DNA of 64,000 bases from positions 1,343,253 through 1,407,252 of the forward strand of contig NZ_SJPY01000001.1 in NCBI RefSeq assembly GCF_007860185.1. Reading direction: 5' to 3'. Both the position numbers and the translations under genes were made by a program. Positions 58,884 through 64,000 of the stretch are shown one piece after another (position 1 is the stretch's first letter; each line of letters begins with the position of its first letter). Below the pieces are notes generated by a model that saw only the letters and a list, made by a program, of their open reading frames with translations, had not been told where the DNA came from and made no database searches. This stretch comes from Novipirellula aureliae. Its GTDB lineage: Bacteria; Planctomycetota; Planctomycetia; Pirellulales; Pirellulaceae.

Positions 58884-59347
58884 TCTCGGTTCTTCGCATG
58901 AGTACGACGCGAGATGGCACCGCGACGGTTACTCATTTCATCGAGTTCCATTTGTTCTTGTCGATCCATTTCGTTTCGATAGCGATCCGAATCGATCTCC
59001 ATCATCCGTTCAAATTTCTTGACTTCCGTCTCAGCTTGGCGAAGACGCACTTGTCGACGGTCGAGTTCGTCGGCCAGCTTTCCCAACGTCTCTCGAAGAC
59101 CTTGAATATCGGCCTGCAACTGCAAGTCATAACGTCCTTTGGCTAGCAAACGATCGACGGAAATATCGCCGACGCGAGTCGTTTGCTCTTCAACCGATAG
59201 CATGCGTCGTTCTTCCTCGATCGTTTCGATCTGGCTTTGAACTTTTGCGATCGCCGCATTCGCTTCGCCCACCATGCCCCCGGCCTCATCGCGTTCACGG
59301 CGGCGAAGGTTCAAGATCGACAGAAATCTAAATTGGAAGTTTTTCAT
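58880..59347 (-). CDS. fliJ: Flagellar export chaperone FliJ
   Basis: A 155-residue, almost entirely coiled-coil protein; it starts MKNFQFRFLSILNLRRRERD. FliJ escorts export chaperones to the gate and forms the central stalk of the FliI ATPase ring. No Shine-Dalgarno site precedes the ATG; instead the space after fliI is a heptanucleotide array that repeats ATGA. It overlaps the next gene by 4 bp. Sequence conservation in this family is low, so the call rests on coiled-coil character plus position directly after fliI. Confidence 0.85.
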   Translation of the reverse strand: MKNFQFRFLSILNLRRRERDEAGGMVGEANAAIAKVQSQIETIEEERRMLSVEEQTTRVGDISVDRLLAKGRYDLQLQADIQGLRETLGKLADELDRRQVRLRQAETEVKKFERMMEIDSDRYRNEMDRQEQMELDEMSNRRGAISRRTHAKNRD

Positions 59348-59348
59348 T

Positions 59349-59383
59349 GGTCATTGGTCATTGGTCATTGGTCATTGGTCATT
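59349..59383 (-). repeat. Heptanucleotide array (AATGACC x5) between fliI and fliJ
   Basis: On the coding strand there are five exact AATGACC units followed by AATGAAA. The fliI stop (TGA) lies in the first unit and overlaps an ATG; the fliJ ATG is in the sixth. Every unit holds an ATGA stop-start overlap, and every extra ATG reaches a TGA within a few codons. Removing the five units would restore a direct 4-bp ATGA overlap of fliI and fliJ. Confidence 0.95.
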
Positions 59384-60791
59384 GGTTCAACGTCGTAGCT
59401 GCGTCTCTCCGTGACGCGGCATTCGTGTCTCGGAGAGACACGGCTACTTTTTCCAAGCCTTCCAGAGCCGCTAAGGTTTGCTCCATTGGGGCGATTTCTT
59501 CAGCCCCCTGAGAGAGGAACAACTTCATCGGATCACGCATCGCAATGGCTGCGTCGACAACCGGGTCGCTACCGCCGCGGTAGGCTCCGATTGAAATCAA
59601 ATCGGCGTTCTTCTTGTAAACACTCAAATGACCTCTGGCGGTCGACGCCGCTTTCAGTGTCGCAGGGCTTACCAAATGCGGTTGCAACCGACTTAGACTC
59701 TGCAAAACATCGATCGGTGGCCATTGTGCTTGGGCTGCCAAGTCGCGGCTAAGGACAATGTGACCGTCGAGTAGACCACGCAGGGTATCGGCAATCGGTT
59801 CGTTATTATCGTCACCTTCTACCAACACGGTATAAAAAGCCGTGATCGCCCCCTTTTCGGTCCTTCCCGCTCTTTCCACCACCTGTGGCAGCAGGTTGAA
59901 CACGCTTGGCGGATAGCCACGCGTCGTCGGTGGCTCGCCAGCTGCCAAGCCAAGTTCCCGTTGCGCCATTGCCAATCGTGTCACCGAGTCAACCAGCAAT
60001 AGAACGTTTTTCCCTTCATCCCGAAACGATTCAGCAATCGCTGTTGCCGTCCAAGTCGCGGCAATTCGTTGGGCCGCCGGTCGGTCGCTCGTCGCGACGA
60101 CGACCACACTGCGGCGCAATCCCGCTTCGCCCAAACTACGTTGGATAAATTCTTGAACCTCGCGTCCCCGCTCGCCAACCATGCAAATCACGATCCGATC
60201 TGCACTCGATCCCCGCGCCAGCATACCCAGCAGCGTGCTTTTCCCCACGCCTGAACCAGCAAAAATCCCCAAACGTTGGCCATTGCCGCATGTCAACATC
60301 GAGTCGATGGCACGAACCCCCGTTTGCAACGGTGTATCGATCGGTGGGCGGTCGAGTGACTCAGGAGCTGCTCTTTGTGGATCAACGGGTGTCAGATCAT
60401 CGGGCAATGGCATCCCATCAATCGGTCGACCAAATGCATCGATGACTCGACCACAAAGAGAAGGCCCGCTACGTAGACTCATGCCGCGGCTGACCAATCG
60501 AACACGATCACCGGCTGAGATCGCTGACATCGTTTCCATCGGTGCCAAAATCGGTCGGTTTCCATCAAAGCCGATCACTTTTGCCAAGCGACGATCCGCT
60601 GTGTCAGGATTGATTTCGCAAATCGACCCGATCGGTGCCGTCATCCCTTCAATCTCAATCGCTTCGCCACGTACGGCAGCGATACGACCAAAAATCTTGA
60701 AGCCGACCGATTCGCGAATCATCTTCGCAGTCGGTTCAGGCATCATGATTTTTGGCGGGTGACTTGTGTAACAAAATGGAGTAGCACTCAC
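59379..60791 (-). CDS. fliI: Flagellum-specific ATPase FliI
   Basis: Energises the flagellar type III export gate. A 470-residue protein, F1-beta-like. Walker A FAGSGVGKSTL (177-187), conserved MVGERGREVQEFIQ, Walker B NVLLLVDSVTRLAMAQRELG, and DERASTAL-type AGEPPTTRGYPPSVFNLLP. The GTG start at 60791 overlaps the fliH stop (GTGA), supporting the long N-terminus. The last about 17 codons before TTLNQ (VAVSLRDTNAASRRDA and following) are encoded by a dispersed palindrome, so the original C-terminus was probably replaced. Confidence 0.95.
   Translation of the reverse strand: MSATPFCYTSHPPKIMMPEPTAKMIRESVGFKIFGRIAAVRGEAIEIEGMTAPIGSICEINPDTADRRLAKVIGFDGNRPILAPMETMSAISAGDRVRLVSRGMSLRSGPSLCGRVIDAFGRPIDGMPLPDDLTPVDPQRAAPESLDRPPIDTPLQTGVRAIDSMLTCGNGQRLGIFAGSGVGKSTLLGMLARGSSADRIVICMVGERGREVQEFIQRSLGEAGLRRSVVVVATSDRPAAQRIAATWTATAIAESFRDEGKNVLLLVDSVTRLAMAQRELGLAAGEPPTTRGYPPSVFNLLPQVVERAGRTEKGAITAFYTVLVEGDDNNEPIADTLRGLLDGHIVLSRDLAAQAQWPPIDVLQSLSRLQPHLVSPATLKAASTARGHLSVYKKNADLISIGAYRGGSDPVVDAAIAMRDPMKLFLSQGAEEIAPMEQTLAALEGLEKVAVSLRDTNAASRRDAATTLNQ
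59395..59447. repeat. Dispersed palindrome inserted in the fliI 3' coding end
   Basis: Same family as 41332-41390: inverted arms around GTGTCTCTCCGAGACAC and GCGTCACGGAGAGACGC. It is read in frame by fliI, supplying about 17 codons near the C-terminus. Confidence 0.85.
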
Positions 60792-61474
60792 GACAACAGC
60801 TCCCGCAATTGATCGAGTTGATCCTCAAGTCCCGCACGAATCTCGCCTCCGGGTTGGCGGACAACGACCGAATCGATCGCAACCGATTCATCGGGTTCAA
60901 CCATCGTTTGCTCGGGTAAATCGGGCGAGGCGAGTAAATCATCAAACGCTTGGCCTAAGTTGGCCAGCGTCTCAGGATGGACCGCCAACGTCAGTCGAGT
61001 GGCCGAGCGAGTGCTACGGACAGCCTCATCAGCCCAAGAAAGCAGGATCCCAGCATCTTTCCCCAACTTGCCCTTGATTACCTTCTCCGAAGCGCTAATA
61101 GCGATCGCCGAGAGCGAGTCACGGTACTCTTGCATCCATCGATCGTAGGTTTCGTGCAATTGCTTGACCGCCTCGTGAATCGTCGCCAAGGATTGACTGG
61201 CCAACATTTCGGCTTCCTGCTTGACTCGCTGGTCCGAATCACGAGCCGCTTTTTCGAGTCCCTCCGCATACCCTTTTTCGTGAGCCTGCTTGCGGATCAA
61301 CTCTGCCTCCTTGCGTGCTTCGTCAAACCGATTTTGGATTTCCGCTTTGCATTGCTCTATTCGGATTCGACCTTGGTCAGCAAAGTCATCGAGATTAAAA
61401 CCGGCCAAACCGCTCACTTTTCGGGAGGCTTCGGAAGGATCGATTGGTCGGTCGGACTTCAGTACGGTTGCCAT
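60788..61474 (-). CDS. fliH: Flagellar assembly protein FliH
   Basis: A 228-residue regulator of FliI. The N-terminal third is charged and helical (GRIRIEQCKAEIQNRFDEAR, then KEAELIRKQAHEKGYAEGLE), typical of the FliH/V-ATPase-E stalk. The C-terminal globular domain has AISASEKVIKGKLGKDAGIL and ending LEDQLDQLRELLS. It overlaps fliI by 4 bp (GTGA) and follows fliG after a 105-bp gap containing a dispersed repeat. Confidence 0.88.
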   Translation of the reverse strand: MATVLKSDRPIDPSEASRKVSGLAGFNLDDFADQGRIRIEQCKAEIQNRFDEARKEAELIRKQAHEKGYAEGLEKAARDSDQRVKQEAEMLASQSLATIHEAVKQLHETYDRWMQEYRDSLSAIAISASEKVIKGKLGKDAGILLSWADEAVRSTRSATRLTLAVHPETLANLGQAFDDLLASPDLPEQTMVEPDESVAIDSVVVRQPGGEIRAGLEDQLDQLRELLS

Positions 61475-61510
61475 TGGCTATCTTAATGGGATTCTCGGAA
61501 AGTTCTTGGT

Positions 61511-61566
61511 GGCCCAGACTTCTAGCCTGGGAGTTTTGCGATTCCCAGGCTGGGAGCCTAGGCTAC
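61511..61566. repeat. Dispersed palindrome between fliG and fliH
   Basis: GGCCCAGACTTCTAGCCTGG is followed by TTCCCAGGCTGGGAGCCTAG and GCTAC. The copies of CCCAGGCT in opposite orientation can fold. It is related to the GC-rich palindrome cluster at 21205-21425. Confidence 0.75.
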
Positions 61567-61579
61567 TTTTTTCAAAACA

Positions 61580-62761
61580 CTACGCTGCCATCTTGGTGGT
61601 TTCGCGGTTTTTATGCAGAGCATGGACGACGGCCGCTTTTGCCGCATCAATTTCGTGCAGTTGGATCGATGTTAGTGAATTCATTTGCGAACGCACCTGT
61701 TTCGCTTGGTTGCGAGGCAGAAACTTCATCGCTGCATCACAGACCGACTTCGGCAACCCACAGAGCGCCAGTAGTGCTTGATTGGTATCAACCAGCCCCA
61801 ATCCCAAACACAGCTCTCTCGCCGAAAGCTTGGTCAAGTATTGATGGGTCGCGTCGGTAGAGTCCAATACCGACGGTGTTGTTCGAACCGAAGTCTTCGC
61901 AGCATGGACTTTCGGTTTTGGGTCAACCGATGTCCCTGGGGCAACCCGTAGCGAGTGGATTTCGGTGTGCCTCTTGGAATCGTCCACGTCAGAATGGTCC
62001 ACCGACTCGCTCACAATTATGGGCAGTCGATTGACGGGTTGCGATGGTTTTTGCGACTCGGGTTGCTCTTTGGGCATTGCAGCCAAAATTGCGTTTAAGG
62101 CCCGCTGCCCTGAGGACCGTTTCTGCTGCTGCATCATCTGCTCGACTCGTGTCTTTAGATGCATCGCCAACTCTTCGACCGCCTCTTCGGGGACCTCTCC
62201 CAAGCGACCAATCCGTCCGAGAGCATCGCTTTGGATGGCTGCGTCGAGACGCGGAATGATACGAGCGGCTTGAGCAGGTGAGATCGATGCGAGAACCAAT
62301 GCTGCGGCTTGAGGATGCTCTTCCGACAACAACTTGACTAACAAATCATCTTCTGCGTCGCCAAGGAAAGCGAGCGGTGAGTTGGCCACCGAATCGGAAT
62401 TGTTTGAACTTGCGGTCGTCGACGGAGAGGATCGCTTGACCACGTGACTTTGCTGTGCCGATGCCGAGGCATTGCTGAACGAAACCTCGTCGATCGGATT
62501 CGCTTCGAAGGAGGACGATGCAGGATGTTCGACCATACCCTTAAACGAGGCCAAAGCACGCTGGCGTTCAAGCGGATCGACGTCCGACAACGTTGTCATC
62601 GCACGGCGAAGGAGTTTCTTGGTTTCAGCATCGATACTGCCAATCAAGTTAGCTGAGACGGATGGCGGTAAACTGCTCAGCACAATCGCAACACGTCGAA
62701 GATTGGCTTCCCGGTCGGCGGTTGCACTGTGACTTGCTGTGGGTGGTTGAGCGACATTCAT
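61580..62761 (-). CDS. fliG: Flagellar motor switch protein FliG, torque residues altered
   Basis: A 393-residue protein. The ATG at 62761 (MNVAQPPTASHSATADREAN) starts a normal FliG N-domain (RRVAIVLSSLPPSVSANLIG). The middle domain has the EHPQ motif (LLSEEHPQAAALVLASISPA, then GEVPEEAVEELAMHL). The C-terminal domain (LSARELCLGLGLVDTNQALL through IQLHEIDAAKAAVV) aligns without gaps to E. coli FliG, but the stator-contact charges are changed: Lys264 to Cys, Arg281 to Asn, Asp288 to Ser, Asp289 to Gln and Arg297 to Gln. A long Ser/Pro linker (about 250-300) separates the middle and C-terminal domains. Confidence 0.9.
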   Translation of the reverse strand: MNVAQPPTASHSATADREANLRRVAIVLSSLPPSVSANLIGSIDAETKKLLRRAMTTLSDVDPLERQRALASFKGMVEHPASSSFEANPIDEVSFSNASASAQQSHVVKRSSPSTTASSNNSDSVANSPLAFLGDAEDDLLVKLLSEEHPQAAALVLASISPAQAARIIPRLDAAIQSDALGRIGRLGEVPEEAVEELAMHLKTRVEQMMQQQKRSSGQRALNAILAAMPKEQPESQKPSQPVNRLPIIVSESVDHSDVDDSKRHTEIHSLRVAPGTSVDPKPKVHAAKTSVRTTPSVLDSTDATHQYLTKLSARELCLGLGLVDTNQALLALCGLPKSVCDAAMKFLPRNQAKQVRSQMNSLTSIQLHEIDAAKAAVVHALHKNRETTKMAA

Positions 62762-62842
62762 AGCAGCAGCAAATTCCAAAACAGATATTTGTGTGGAAGG
62801 GATGCCTTCTATGTAAACGATAGACGTGAAAAAAAGAAAGAG

Positions 62843-62936
62843 CAGTCGCGGCGACTCTCCGAGACGGCGAGATAGTGGGTGCAAATCCAATCGGGTTTGG
62901 GAGACAATTCGCGTCTCGCAAAGACGCGGCTACTAG
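62843..62936. repeat. Dispersed palindrome halves between fliF and fliG
   Basis: AGTCGCGGCGACTCTCCGAG (from 62843) and CGCGTCTCGCAAAGACGCGG (from 62911) are diverged members of the GCGTCTC palindrome family, separated by about 40 bp. The second abuts and partly overlaps the fliF stop codon (CTA at 62933-62935). Confidence 0.7.
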
Positions 62937-64000
62937 GCCGCATCAGCGACCCAGCTGCGAATAACGTTGGCAGCGACCTCGGGATTGTCTTCTACAATCT
63001 TGATCAATTCGTCTTTCAAACTGCCCCCTGTTATCTCCATCGTTTCCGTCTTCTCCGATTCCGGAACCCTATCCACAGGAGGTGACGGAAGTTCCAAACC
63101 AAAGCCTTCGTTGAATTCGCTCGGAACACTGTCTCCACCACTCTTGATCGCGGATCGAGCAACGAGAAGAGCAATCAGAGCCAAAAAGATCAACGCCATC
63201 GTTTGCCAATTTTGGGCCAACCACGTTAGCGCCAACTTGGCGGTCTCGGGTTCAGACACGTCGGCCAACGGTAGTGCGGGGTAATCCCAAACCTCCACAA
63301 GCTCAATCTTGCTCTCCCCCGCATTGACTTCCGGCAATAGAGGGATGACGGCCCGTTCGATTTTCGATTTCACTTCCTGTCGCATCTTTTCTAGATCCGC
63401 CGTTCGCATCGCAGGCACATCTGAAATATCCTTATCAGGATTGTCGCGGAGCCAGGCCTGGGGCCAGACATCGCTGTAATAGCTCTCTGGTAACCCAATC
63501 GAGGCACGCACTCGCTCGGTTCGCAGCGACGCGATACGAGAATTTTCGTATTGTTGGCCCGCCACCCCAACACTTTCTCGCTCATCCTCTTTCACTCGCG
63601 ATGTTTGAACGGTTTGCGATGGATCATCGATACTAGCGGATCGGTTCCCTACTCCGTTCGGGGACGCACCGGGGACGCCTTGGTTCATGGGGCGTGAGCT
63701 CTGCTCTTCAACCTTTTTCGATTTATCCTGCAGAGTCGTTCGCTCACTGTCATACTTCAACACCGTCTTTTCTACATCCATCGTCGGATCGATCTCGGCA
63801 TAAACCGATACGCTGAGGCCGGTTCCATAACCGATCAAGTGCTTACGGATTTTCTGTTCGTAAAACGCTTCCTCTTCCCGCCGCTTGGCCGCCAATGGGT
63901 CCGCGTCCTCGTTAAACAACGTCGAACCGTCGGAATTGGTGTCAATCACGGCGATATCATCATTACTCATCCCCGCATAAGAAGCTCGAATGAGATCCTT
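62933..64000 (-). CDS. fliF: Flagellar MS-ring protein FliF, C-terminal part (cut by window end)
   Basis: The reading frame is open to the last base of the window, reading KDLIRASYAGMSNDDIAVID, so the gene continues upstream and the internal ATG at 63970 is not the start. Seen here: the second ring-building motif region (KIRKHLIGYGTGLSVSVYAE then IDPTMDVEKTVLKYDSERT), a long Ser/Gln-rich periplasmic segment, the second membrane helix (WQTMALIFLALIALLVARSA), and the cytoplasmic tail that binds FliG (SLKDELIKIVEDNPEVAANV then IRSWV). It is first in the flagellar operon as seen here. Confidence 0.93.
   Translation of the reverse strand, partial: KDLIRASYAGMSNDDIAVIDTNSDGSTLFNEDADPLAAKRREEEAFYEQKIRKHLIGYGTGLSVSVYAEIDPTMDVEKTVLKYDSERTTLQDKSKKVEEQSSRPMNQGVPGASPNGVGNRSASIDDPSQTVQTSRVKEDERESVGVAGQQYENSRIASLRTERVRASIGLPESYYSDVWPQAWLRDNPDKDISDVPAMRTADLEKMRQEVKSKIERAVIPLLPEVNAGESKIELVEVWDYPALPLADVSEPETAKLALTWLAQNWQTMALIFLALIALLVARSAIKSGGDSVPSEFNEGFGLELPSPPVDRVPESEKTETMEITGGSLKDELIKIVEDNPEVAANVIRSWVADAA

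Overview
The window looks like a chromosomal segment of a planctomycete of the Pirellulaceae / Rhodopirellula type. This is inferred from the DUF1598 and DUF420 proteins, the SUMF1-domain and squalene-cyclase-like secreted proteins, the MfnE-like kinase, the relic cell-wall/division genes, the moderate GC content, frequent GTG/TTG starts with few strong Shine-Dalgarno sites, and many small dispersed repeats. No rRNA, tRNA, CRISPR array, prophage or insertion-sequence transposase was recognised. Family names come from motif recognition by eye; no database search was run.

Layout. Positions 1-5.8 kb: a region with no confident gene, a small secreted protein, a Wzx/MATE-type flippase, a small membrane protein, an NYN nuclease-like protein, truA and asd. 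5.9-14.3 kb: a secreted SUMF1-domain protein, a membrane-anchored HtrA-like protease, a uronate-isomerase-like protein with a long acidic tail, TrkH, a DUF3127 protein with an SSB-like tail and an MfnE-like amino-acid kinase. 14.3-22.2 kb: a minus-strand operon for respiratory oxidase maturation (dihaem cytochrome c, a newly noted 58-residue membrane protein, ctaA, ctaB, an ABC-2 exporter, SCO, DUF420), preceded by a secreted cupredoxin-like protein; no oxidase subunit is present. 22.5-28.6 kb: purD, a HAD phosphatase, gltA, prmC, prfA and rpmE. 28.7-30.7 kb: two arrays of 111-112 bp palindromic repeats directly flanking a GxxExxY (PD-(D/E)XK-like) gene. 30.7-41.3 kb: an SBF-like transporter, a membrane-anchored protein with low-complexity repeats, acnA with a small zinc-ribbon-like partner, an M16 peptidase, a secreted GalM and an FtsQ-like POTRA protein. 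41.4-53.3 kb: a MurB homologue that appears to have lost two catalytic residues, an 11-copy 31-bp hairpin array in its leader, an FHA-GAF-sigma54 regulator, DUF1598, a B12/radical-SAM protein, a Rieske protein, a metallo-beta-lactamase-fold hydrolase, trpB, mutM and a Tat-exported alpha/alpha-toroid-like protein. 53.4-64 kb: a minus-strand flagellar operon in the order fliF (cut by the window end)-fliG-fliH-fliI-fliJ-motE-like-fliK-flgD-flgE.

The flagellar genes form a basal-body/export/hook assembly unit. The oxidase-maturation genes supply haem A and copper to a terminal oxidase encoded elsewhere. gltA and acnA supply two consecutive TCA steps, and prmC/prfA/rpmE form a translation block.

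The most unusual signals are: (1) the GxxExxY nuclease-like gene embedded in homogenised palindromic repeat arrays; (2) the MurB/FtsQ-like pair, in which MurB lacks its catalytic Ser and Glu; (3) a FliG whose torque-generating charged residues are replaced; (4) a 31-bp hairpin array upstream of murB whose sequence variants keep base pairing only in the murB-sense RNA; (5) a heptanucleotide array that splits a former ATGA overlap between fliI and fliJ; and (6) dispersed repeats that supply the stop codons or C-terminal codons of several genes.
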